This document shows, in pieces, positions 1-12,387 of a stretch of DNA of 64,000 nt. The notes beneath the pieces were generated by a model, which did no database searches, was not told the DNA's origin, and was given only the letters and a program-made list of their open reading frames with translations. Position 1 is the stretch's first letter; each line of letters opens with the position of its first letter. The stretch is from Phymorhynchus buccinoides (taxonomy: Eukaryota > Mollusca > Gastropoda > Neogastropoda > Raphitomidae): positions 48,781,634 through 48,845,633 of the forward strand of contig CM065697.1 of NCBI GenBank assembly GCA_017654935.2. Reading direction: 5' to 3'. The position numbers and the translations under genes are program-made.

Positions 1-69
1 GTCCCTCAGTGTACCTGTCTCTCTCTCCTCTCCCTCTCTCTCTCTGTTTCTCTCTCTCTCTCCCTCTCC

Positions 70-106
<37 letters not shown>

Positions 107-545
107 TCCCTCTCTCTCCCCCTCTCTCTTCCTTCCTATTTCTTTCTTTCTCTCTCCAGTCTCCCTCACTCTCCCTGTGTCTGTCCCTCAGTGTACCTGT
201 CTCTCTCTCCTTTCCATCTCTCTCTCTTTCTCTCTCTCTCTCCCTCTCCCTCTCTCTCCCCCTCTCTCTTCCTTCCTATTTCTTTCTCTCTCCAGTCTCC
301 CTCACTCTCCCTGTGTCTGTCCCTCAGTGTACCTGTCTCTCTCTCCTTTCCATCTCTCTCTCTTTCTCTCTCTCTCTCCCTCTCCCTCTCTCTCCCCCTC
401 TGTCTTCCTTCCTATTTCTTTCTCTCTCCAGTCTCCCTCACTCTCCCTGTGTCTGTCCCTCAGTGTACCTGTCTCTCTCTCCTTTCCATCTCTCTCTCCC
501 CTCCCCTCTTCCTCCCTTCTTGCCTCTCTTCCTTTTCTCCTTTTT
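1..545. repeat. CT-rich tandem array, unit about 136 bp
   Basis: A unit containing ccagtctccctcactctccc recurs at about 156, 292 and 428, separated by irregular (CT)n. Homogeneous copies suggest recent expansion. Apparent Leu/Ser-rich ORFs here are composition artefacts. The array is in a nucleobindin intron. Confidence 0.9.
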
Positions 546-766
546 ACTTTAACCCATTTTCTACGTTATTTGCGTGCACAAATCAGCATTTTGTTTTAAG
601 GTGAATAGTTTTACGGATTAATTTTCCAACTTGTAGCTAGGGAGTTTTACAATTCAGTCCGTGGTTGGGTGTATGAGATAAAGAATGAATACAATTTGAA
701 ACATTATACGGTTTCAAAGCGGGCGTTCGGGTGTTTACCTTGTGTGATTATACTGTACTTCCACAG

Positions 767-3700
767 ACAGCCAGAGACCTGGAGGAGGTGGACGAGCGGC
801 GGAGGAAGGACTTCAAGGAGTACGAGATGGAGAAGGAGTACCGGCACCGGCAGGAGATGAAAACGCTTCCCGAGGAACAGCGACAGGGGGAGCAGGAGCG
901 CCGCGAAAACCTCCGCCGCAAACACCGGGAGCACGAGAAAATACAGCATCCTGTAGGTGACAGGTATTAGGTACTTTATGGTCTCTGTGAAATTCAGGTT
1001 GCTCCCACCTGGAGAGCGCGTCGCATCCAGAGGCGACACCCCTTTTTTCCCACTTTTCGGGTCAAATATTTTGAGTCGAACTCATTTATTTGTAACATAG
1101 CCTGGCTTGACTCAAAATTAGAATGCTAAAAATAAATGTCTTGTGATATTTTGAGTCAAACTCATTTATTTGTAAGATAGCCCGGTTTGACTCAAAATTA
1201 GAATGCTAATATGTCTTGTGATTTTGGAGTCAAAAGCAGACCGTCTGAAGTTAATCTTGTTTGACTCCAAAAAAATGTTGATTTATTTTTGAGTCAAAAG
1301 AGAACAACATTTATATCTTTTTTATTTATTAAGATATCCAAACGAAAATTTGGGACAACAAAGAGAATTTTTTCCGCATTTGTTTCTGTAATAATAAAAA
1401 AATGGACTATCTGAAGTTAATCCAGTTTGACTCTAAGCCATCGATATGTGAGTGTTGTTATGTGTGCGCGCCCGTGTGTATTCACATGTATGCATGATGT
1501 GTGTGGGCGTGTGTATTCACATGTATGCATGTGTGTGGGCGTGTGTATTCACATGTATGCATGATGTGTGTGGGCGTGTGTATTCACATGTATGCATGAT
1601 GTGTGTGGGCGTGTGTATTCACATGTATGCATGATGTGTGGGCGTGTGTATTCACATGTATGCATGATGTGTGTGGGCGTGTGTATTCACATGTATGCAT
1701 GTGTGTGTGGGCGTGTGTATTCACATGTATGCATGATGTGTGTGGGCGTGTGTATTCACATGTATGCATGATGTGTGGGCGTGTGTATTCACATGTATGC
1801 ATGATGTGTGTGGGCGTGTGTATTCACATGTATGCATGATGTGTGTGGGCGTGTGTATTCACATGTATGCATGATGTGTGTGGGCGTGTGTATTCACATG
1901 TATGCATGATGTGTGGGCGTGTGTATTCACATGTATGCATGATGTGTGGGCGTGTGTATTCACATGTATGCATGATGTGTGTGGGCGTGTGTATTCACAT
2001 GTATGCATGATGTGTGTGGGCGTGTGTATTCACATGTATGCATGATGTGTGCGGGCGTGTGTATTCACATGTATGCATGATGTGTGTGGGCGTGTGTATT
2101 CACATGTATGCATGTGTGTGTGGGCGTGTGTATTCACATGTATGCATGTGTGTGTGGGCGTGTGTATTCACATGTATGCATGATGTGTGTGGGCGTGTGT
2201 ATTCACATGTATGCATGATGTGTGGGCGTGTGTATTCACATGTATGCATGATGTGTGTGGGCGTGTGTATTCACATGTATGCATGTGTGTGTGGGCGTGT
2301 GTATTCACATGTATGCATGATGTGTGTGGGCGTGTGTATTCACATGTATGCATGTGTGTGTGGGCGTGTGTATTCACATGTATGCATGATGTGTGTGGGC
2401 GTGTGTATTCACATGTATGCATGTGTGTGTGGGCGTGTGTATTCACATGTATGCATGATGTGTGTGGGCGTGTGTATTCACATGTATGCATGATGTGTGT
2501 GCCCGTGTGTATTCACATGTATGCATGATGTGTGTGGGCGTGTGTATTCACATGTATGCATGATGTGTGTGCCCGTGTGTATTCACATGTATGCATGTGT
2601 GTGTGCACAGGGCAGCAAGGACCAGTTTGAAGAGGTGTGGGAGAAGGAGGACAAAATGGAGGACCAGGACTTTGACCCCAGGACCTTCTTCATGATGCAC
2701 GGTAAGGCCCACACAAACACTGGGCATTTCTGGATGTTACATGTCTGGATTGCATTCCTGTATAATGATCGCTGTGCGCAAGACAAAGAGACGTAACTCG
2801 AAAGACATCACTTCACACGAGGAACGGAAAACTCAATATTTCAGGTCAAGAGTTATGTTATGCTTTTTTTCATTTAGCATCACCATTGGTGATTTATTTT
2901 TGCAAATTGTGGGTTTTTTTTAACAGCTTTGTCAGATGATGCATCTTCCTTGATCAACTGGTAAGTCCAACACATCGAAGTTGGCCAAATTTGACCTACG
3001 ATAGTTTAATTTTGATATAGTTCCTACCAGTTGTTATTAGTTTACACTTCTTCTTTTCTCAATAGCTCACAATCAAAATGTAGTTGTTAATTATTCTTGC
3101 CTTTGAAAAAAAAGATTCAACTGAAAACGTGGGAGATTTTCCCTTTTTTTCTTTCTTTTTTTTAAAAAACAAATTTTTTGAAAATTTTTAGAAGGTTCAA
3201 ATGACCCAGCCAGCCAGAACCCATTGAGCGGATTTAAGCTAGTTGCCGCATTAGAAAATAAACTGACAATGTTATTTTGGAGAGAAGGAATATTGGAAAA
3301 AGTGGAAAGGGTAGAAGGAGGTGGGGGGGGGGAGAAAGGGGGATGGGGGGGGGGGAGTCAACGGGTAAATGTTGTCGAGCCCGTGCTGGCACATCAGAAG
3401 CGAAAGCTGTGATGTACTGAGGGTAAAAAAATGATGGGGCAAACTGTCCTGAAACAAGAAAATCCATAGGACAATGTCCTGGCTCTTGCATAAATCAACA
3501 GGGCAAAGTCCAACAGTGTTCAGTTTCAAAAGGACATATATGTCCTGGCGATGGAATTCAGCTGGATATTTCTAGTTTCAATAGAACATTTGCCCTGCAG
3601 AGGGAATGCAGTCTGACATTTTCAGTTTCAACAGGACTATGTCCTATGACCAGGGCCTCAGGACATCACTGGCAAAAGTCTAAAGTTTTTAAGATAGCTA

Positions 3701-5865
3701 AGGTCATCAACAGGAAATAACTATAATGTGTGCTTGATGTATATACTATTTTGTGAAGAAGACTTGTTGTGTGCTTGTTGTTCTTGCTGACATTGTTGTT
3801 GTTTTTATGCTGTGTGTTGCGCAGACCTGAATGAAGACATGTTGTTGTGTGCTTGCTATTCTTGCTGACATTGTTGTTTTTATGCTGTGTGTTGCGCAGA
3901 CCTGAATGAAGACATGTTCTGGGACATACAGGAGGTGGAAGCTGTCTTGCAGAGAGAGGTCAGTCAGCATTTCACTTCTGTTTTCTCGTTCTCCATGTGA
4001 AGCGCACTGAGCTTATTTCTTGCTTTCTTTAGTTCTGCGGATAGGTCTCTGTTCAGAAGTTTCCGTGAATGTGCGCACAGCCTAATAGGGCCATACTTTT
4101 TTTTCCCAGACGGAGACCCCTTCACATTATGAAATGACCAAGGCTGCCTACTGGGGTATTTGTCCCTGGAATGGAAACAGCTAAAATGGGCACCCTGTTC
4201 CTGGAATCCACTTTTCTGTTTAGCGTCCCTGGAAACTGAGCAGAATTGAAATGTTGTAGAGCAGTCACTTATCTTATAATGCTATATAATGTTAGCTAAC
4301 CTTATTATTAAACTCAGAAACACTCAAAACAACAGGCACTGTTCAAAATGTCTTATAATGCTATATAATGTTAGCTAACCTTATTATTAAACACAGAAAC
4401 ACTCAAAACAACAGGCACTGTTCAAAATGTCTTATAATGCTATATAATGTTAGCTAACCTTATTATTAAACACAGAAACACTCAAAACAACAGGCACTGT
4501 TCAAAATGTCTTATAATGCTATATAATGTTAGCTAACCTTATTATTAAACACAGAAACACTCAAAACAACAGGCACTGTTCAAAATGTCTTATAATGCTA
4601 TATAATGTTAGCTAACCTTATTATTAAACACAGAAACACTCAAAACAACAGGCACTGTTCAAAATGTCTTATAATGCTATATAATGTTAGCTAACCTTAT
4701 TATTAAACACAGAAACACTCAAAACAACAGGCACTGTTCAAAATGTCTTATAATGCTATATAATGTTAGCTAACCTTATTATTAAACACAGAAACACTCA
4801 AAACAACAGGCACTGTTCAAAATGTCTTATAATGCTATATAATGTTAGCTAACCTTATTATTAAACACAGAAACACCCACAACAGGCACTGTTGAAAATG
4901 TCGTATAATGCTATATAATGTTAGCTAACCTTATTATTAAACACAGAAACACTCAAAACAACAGGCACTGTTCAAAATGTCTTATAATGCTATATAATGT
5001 TAGCTAACCTTATTATTAAACACAGAAACACCCACAACAGGCACTGTTGAAAATGTCGTATAATGCTATATAATGTTAGCTAACCTTATTATTAAACACA
5101 GAAACACTCAAAACAACAGGCACTGTTCAAAATGTCTTATAATGCTATATAATGTTAGCTAACCTTATTATTAAACACAGAAACGCTCAAAACAACAGGC
5201 ACTGTTCAAAATGTCTTATAATGCTATATAATGTTAGCTAACCTTATTATTAAACACAGAAACGCTCAAAACAACAGGCACTGTTGAAAATGTCTTATAA
5301 TGCTATATAATGTTAGCTAACCTTATTATTAAACACAGAAACACTCAAAACAACAGGCACTGTTCAAAATGTCTTTCTGTTAGGTTTCTGAACGCCAAAA
5401 CATCTTGAATATCGAAGCATGTTGGCAAAGAAAAGCAACAAAAAGACTACCCAAAATATCCAAAGTCGCAGAAATTTAGCTGTATTAAGAAATGTATTTC
5501 ATGATGCATGGCATTGCGATGTCTGTCCCTGGTTTTTAAGCAGTTTGTCCCTGGAAACTGCAACAGGGGGTAGGCAGCCCTGTATGACTTGTGAAATAGG
5601 GAGAAACTATAATAACAAAATCAGAATGTTGTGTGAAATTACTAGGTATTAGGTACTTTATAGTCACAGAGGCTTCTCTGTGAAATTTGGGTTGCTCTCA
5701 CCTGGAAAGTGCGTCGCAGCCAGCCAATCAATTTTATTTTTTTTGGCATGCAATTTTTGTGTGACTGATGAGGAAGGAAGGGGGTGATAAATTTTGACCA
5801 AATCGGCAAATGACAACTTTTTTATTGCCACTGGGTTTAACGTGTGCTAAGTGCATGGGCACATG

Positions 5866-5896
<31 letters not shown>

Positions 5897-8800
5897 TCCA
5901 CGCTCAGACCGTAAAGCCTAGCGCAAAGTCAGAGGAAAAATCCCCTGTACCCAGGTTCGAACTCGGGTTTACTTGACGCAAGGCGAACGCGTTACCTCTG
6001 CGCCACTCTACACCCTTAGGGTATTTAGGGTGTGTTCCACATAGTCCATACAGTACGGTAGGTAAGCGCTTGGTATACAGCTCCAGCTCAAATAAAACGT
6101 GTAGAAGAAATTCTGCTTAACGTCCTCCGGTCTGGAACAGACACATATGGGACATTAGTAGATATAAAGATGGTGGGAACGATCCTGGAGGCAATGCAAC
6201 ACCAGGAAAGTCACGCATTTTTAATAATACAGATGATTGATGATAAAACTTGTCGTTTTCCTGTGTCTTTTGTCAGCTGGGGAAGGCGTACGACTCTAAG
6301 AACTCCCCAGACGAGGACGACCCCAAGGAGCGCGAGGAGGAGATGAGCCGGATGAGGGAGCACGTGTTTCAGGAGGTGGATCAGGACAAGGACCTCATGA
6401 TCTCCATGGAGGAGTTCATGCAGTACACCGGCAGACGCGGGGACAACCAGAAGTTTGAGGAGAATGAGGGCTGGGAGGTGAGTCAGTAGAGCTAGTACTA
6501 ACTAAACATTGTTGTAATATGTACAAAGGACCTCATGATCTCCATGGAGGAGTTCATGCAGTACATCGGCAGACGCAGGGACAACCAGAAGTTTGAGGAG
6601 AATGAGGGCTGGGAGGTGAGTCAGTAGAGCTAGTACTAACTAAACATTGTTGTAATATGTACAAAGGACCTCATGATCTCCATGGAGGAGTTCATGCAGT
6701 ACACCGGCAGACGCCGGGACAACCAGACGTTTGAGGAGAATGAGGGCTGGGAGGTGAGTCAATACAGTGGAACCCCCCTTATAAGACCTCCCATTAAAAG
6801 ACTCCCTCCCACATAAGACCTACCATAATTTACGGCCCATAAGGCGACACAGCGCATAAGGCGCACCCCCTGCTTTAAATTTTTTTTCGTAATTTGAGCA
6901 AAGATAGGGCGCATACACCCGATAAGGCGCAAAGAAACCAAAGAAATAAAAAAAAGGAAGAACGAAGCGATCAGCGAAAGTAACATCATTACAGGGCCAG
7001 TGACGGAAGTGGAAGCCTAACAAACGAAAATACAATGGAAATCTTCACAAACAAGAAACGGGGTGTGAAAAACGTGGAGCACAAAGTCCATCCATCAGCT
7101 GCAACTCACTTTATTCAGTCCTCCTCTGCCACCTCTACCAGAGCATGGTGAGTTGTTCATTTCAACTCTCGACCCCCTTACTTTTTCTGTTTAGAGTATA
7201 GAAAGGGCGCAGGGGTCAAAGTATAGGCCGTAAACTACGGTACTTCTCTGAGACATTGCCCTTCTTTGTAGGTATTAAAATTACCTCCCTTATAAAACCT
7301 CTCCCTTAGAAGACCTCATTTTGGATGATTTTTGAAGGTCTCATAAGGGAGGTTCCACTGTACCAATAATACTACAGTGAAGTACACTTGACACAAAACT
7401 GGATAACATGAAATATTGGTTAACGCACACAAATCTGTTTGAACCAACGAAACCCCTCTTTAGTATTATTTAATGCATAAATACAAATGATGGTTAACAC
7501 ACCAGGACTGCCTACTGTCCCCCCTAAGGGGTATTTGTCCCTGGAAACAGTTAAAATGGGCACCCTGTCCCTGGAATCCACTTTTCTGTTTAGTGTCCCT
7601 GGAAAGTGAGTAGAATCAAAATGTTGTAGAGCAGTCACTTGTCTTGTTAGCTGACCTCACTATTAACCCTTTCACCGCCAGCCATATTTCAGCCAAAAAT
7701 GTACATTGGAATTACCTGGGTAGAGAACAAAATCCATCTGCAGTATTGGGGATTCTTCTGTGACATATATAAAATAAGGTCTACCCTTACTTCCCAAAAC
7801 TAAGACAATAGGGTCTTTGAATAATAGACCCCGATTTGATGCCTTTTTGTGACATAGGTGTTAAATCACTGTGGTGCTAAAATGCGACTTTGGCGGTGAA
7901 AGGGTTAAACCCAGGAACACCCAAAACAACAGGCAATGTCGAAATTTTCTTACTGTTAGGTTACTGAGCACCAAAAGATCTTGAATGTAGTTCAAGCATG
8001 TTGGCACAGAAAAGCAACAAAAACACTACCCAAAATATCCAGTCACAGAAATGCTTACTAGATCACGAAACATCTTTCACGATGCCTGACATTGCGATGC
8101 TTGTCCCTGGAAATAAGTCTGTGTCCCTGGTTTTTAAGCAGTTTGTCCCTGGAAATAAGTCTCTGTCCCTGGTTTTTTTAAGCAGTTTGTCCCTGGAAAC
8201 TGCAACAGGGGGTAGGCAGCCCTGACACAAACACAAAAACTTTGTCCCCTGAATTTCAGGTGAAGAGTACTCCACAGTAACGGAACATTGCTGTATTGAT
8301 ATTGATATGTATAAAGGGCCTCATGGTTTCCCTGGGTGAGGAAAACATGGGGGCAACCGGATGTTTGAGGATAATGAAGGATGGGAGGGGAGCCATTCTC
8401 CTGTAACTCATTCTACCCTGTTAATAGGTGTACCCATAATCTGGCCTCTGCCCTATCTGGCCATTTAGCAGTACAGTAGAACCTCCCTTATAAGACCTTA
8501 AAAAATCATCCAAACTGAGGTCTTATAAGGGAAGGGTCTTAAGGGAGGTAATTTTAATGCTTACAAAGAAGGGCAATGTCTCAGAGAAGTTGGTCTTATA
8601 TGGGAGGGAGTCTTATAAGGGAGGTTCCACTGTACTGTATTTTATGGACTGTAAGGACTATACGGCGCACCTGATGACAAGGCGCCCCCCCCCCCCCCCC
8701 CAATTTTACACAAAATTTTGATGGTATGTTTTTTTAAACTATATTATCAGTCACATTATAAGGCGCAGGGGTGTCAGTCTGGGGTAAAAAGTATCGCCTT

Positions 8801-10734
8801 ATAGTCCCTAAAATACGGTACAGTGGAACCTCCCCTATAAGACCTTCCAAAATCATCCAAAATGAAGTCTTATAAGGGAGGGGTCTTATACGGGAGGTAA
8901 TTTTAATACTTATAAAGAAGGGCAATGTCTCAGAGAAGTAGGTCTTATGTGGGAGGGAGTCTTATAATAGGAGGTCTTATAAGGGAGCTTCCACTGTATA
9001 TTCTTTGTATGCAATCTGGCCTTCAAACTAAAGCTTGTAACTGATTTCCTAGTTACAAATTATCCCTTTCTAGTATAGTTTAGCCTGTGTAACAAGTTTT
9101 TACTTTTGTCACGCTTGGATTTCGTGAAGTTTGGAGCAGATTTGTAATGGTTTTGTTTTTTTCCAAATTCTTTTCCCTGTGTATTAATGACCACGAAGAC
9201 TTTACCGAAGCAGCATGTCTCGGCAATTTGTTTCCCTTTCTGAACTCATCGTTGTTTTGGTGTCCCCAGAATTATGACATTGAGACTAAAGTTATGATGT
9301 CAATGTTGTGTGTGTGTGTTGGCAGACGCTGGATGAAAAAACGGCATTTTCTGATGACGAGTACCAGGACTACATTAGACAGCATCACGCTCAGCCAGGG
9401 GAGGTGCCGGTAGGCGAATTCATCAGTTTGTCTGACTGTCCCTTTGTTTACATCATTAATATACAGTAAAAATCGCTGAAGTCAAAATTAAAGGGACTTA
9501 AATTTTATTTTGAGATAGCCAATATTTTGAGTTAAAAAGACTTTTCAACGTAGAGATTATTGTACTGGGACCCAAAAAATTGTTGTGAGTTACCCCGTGT
9601 TTTTGAGTTACCCGTTTTTGAGTTATCAGTTTTATTTGTATTTTCTAATACACAGAGACTTATCTCTGTGAAATGCAGGCTAATCACCCTGGAGAGCGCG
9701 TCGGGGGGTGGGGGTGGGGGACCAACCTATCAAATTGTTCATATCAGGCAGCAAAATTTCTCCCTGCTCTTATTGATTTTGAACGGTGGCAGAATGTTTA
9801 CGCACACAGGTCAGACTAGCTTTTTAAGTCCCCATCCGATGGACTCAACGTTCAGTTCGATTTTCCCGTCGAACTTGGAAAAAAAATTGCGAGGCCGGGA
9901 TTTGAATGGGTCACTCACACATTGAAATTGGCAGGCGAACGTCTGAACCATTCTGTTGCCTTCCTTCCTGAGATGTGGATGATGGCCTCAGGCACAAAGT
10001 GCTGATCTGTTTAAGGCATTGACTAACTTAACTCCGCCTCTCGTATATCATGTGACAGTGCATTGGACAAACAGACATAATGGAATTTTGGCATAAATTG
10101 ATATTTAAATTTTTCATGATGGAGCAAAGATTTCTTGTTAACCCTTTCACCGCCAGCCATATTTCAGCCAAAAATGTCCATTCATTTCAGCTGGGTAGAG
10201 AACAAAATCCATCTGCAGTATTGGGGATTCTTCTGTGACATATATAAAATAAGGTCTATCCTTACTTCCCAAAACTAAGACAATAGGGTCTTTGGATAAT
10301 AGACCCCAATTTGATGCCTTTTAGTGACGTGGGTGTTAAACCACTGTGGTGCTAAAATGCGACTTTGGCGGTGAAAGGGTTAATAATACACAGAAAACTG
10401 AATTGAGTTATGTTGGTCTAGTTTTTATTTTATAATTATTTGAAGTTTGGCATTCGAGACAGATCATTTGCAGAAATGGGACATAGAAGACAGAATGTTG
10501 CCTCTTTCTTTCTATTGACTTGGTTTCAAAAACAATCTAATAAACAAAGAAATCATCCAAAGTTCTCTTTCATGTTGTCGATACATTGATATCTCAATAT
10601 TTTTGACTCACAAGTACATAAATAAACAGGAAAGTCTTAGAGTCATGATATTATTTATGTCTGTTATGAGTGTTATAGTGGACCTAGCTTTGCAGTGTTT
10701 TGAGTGGCATTTGACATGTAAAGGAATCTCTCTC

Positions 10735-10814
<80 letters not shown>

Positions 10815-12291
10815 GAGGGCTGGATGTAAAAAAGCATGTTATTGCTTACTCTATTACCCTCTATAAATAAAATTCAATCAATCAATCAATCAATCTCTCT
10901 TTCTCTCTCTCTTGCTTTTAGATCTATTTCTGTCTGTTAATATTTATGTAAAATGTATATATATGTGTTCTTTTTCTGTTCATCTATGTATAGCGTTTTT
11001 GTTTGAATGTGCTACAAATTTTGATGTGTGCGCGCGCTTCGATTTGATTTCTGTGAAGATTCAGCGCTGTGTAAATACTGTACGTTGTTGTTGTTGTTGG
11101 TGTAGCAAAGAGAGGGGGGGAAACATGCATGAAAACCCATCCATATTCTATTCCCATCCCTTCTTCAATTTAACATTTGTCAACTCCTGACACCCTCCCT
11201 ATTTTTCCTTTGGATTTTCCCTATTTTTCCTTTGGATTTTCCCCATTTTTTCTTTGGATTTCCCCCATTTTCCTTTGGATTTTTACTTTGGATTTTCCCC
11301 ATTTTTACTTTGGATTTTCCCTATTTTTTAAAAATTGATGGTGTGTCTGTGTTTTACAGCCTCCAGTGGACAGCAGTAATCTGCACTTCCAGCCCGAAGG
11401 ACCGATTAGGGTAGAACAACAGGAACAGCAACAACAGCAACAACAACAACAGCAACAGCAGCAGGAACAGTTGTCTCCAGAACAGGTGAGGAATAGGAAT
11501 TGTTCGGAAATAATTAAGGGGAGTAATTTCATGGTGTGTGGGAGTGATCTTGCCTAAATCAATCGGTCAAACAGGGGAAGTCACTGTACCATCAGCTCTC
11601 GTAGCCTATCGACTCGTGTGTTTGAGCAGACATGCAGCACTTAGAACACCGTGCGTCATTCAAAATATGTATGTCATTTATATTTTGACGTCGCATTTTG
11701 CAAGTTTTATCAGTTTGTGGCCACTGGCCACCCCTAATTAAAAAAAAAATGTTTGCAAGTCGCTGACTCGCATCCTGCGGTTTCAAGCTTTGACGCCATT
11801 GTTGCTATGGTATTTGACCGAGTAATGGAGGTAAGCAACTCTAATTTTCACGAAGTGCTCTCCCCTAGTTTTTTTTCTCCGAAAATCGTCTATTGAGCGA
11901 TGGGACTCACGTGTATGCGTGTGCCGTTGTTCAAACTTGTGCATTACTCAGGATTTCATGGTTTTCTTCTTATTTTTTATTATCTCCACTCCTGCTCTAG
12001 CTGTTTGCTGTTGTTGTTCATACACATACATGTACACAGTAACACATTACACACATACTTTACACACACACTCTTGCACACCCCAACACGCACCCCCCAA
12101 CACACACTATACACTCTCTCTCTCTCTCTCTGCTATATTACTGTTAATCGTTGTTGTTTCTGTTGGCGATGTTCCTGTGTCTCAATGTTCATTTACAGTA
12201 TTAGTTATGTATTGCATGATTAGAACCAAGGACAGACTAGGCCCAGCCTAAATTCTTATCCTTGTAAAATAAAGTGTCTGAAGTCTGAAGT

Positions 12292-12387
<96 letters not shown>

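Noticed and set aside
9..604. Long Leu/Ser/Pro-rich plus-strand ORFs
   Set aside because: They come from the CT-rich array; all three frames are open for compositional reasons and no domain is present.
1452..2528. Cys/His/Val repeat ORFs on both strands
   Set aside because: Both strands and several frames are open because the 33-37-bp unit lacks stops; the real exon starts only at 2611.
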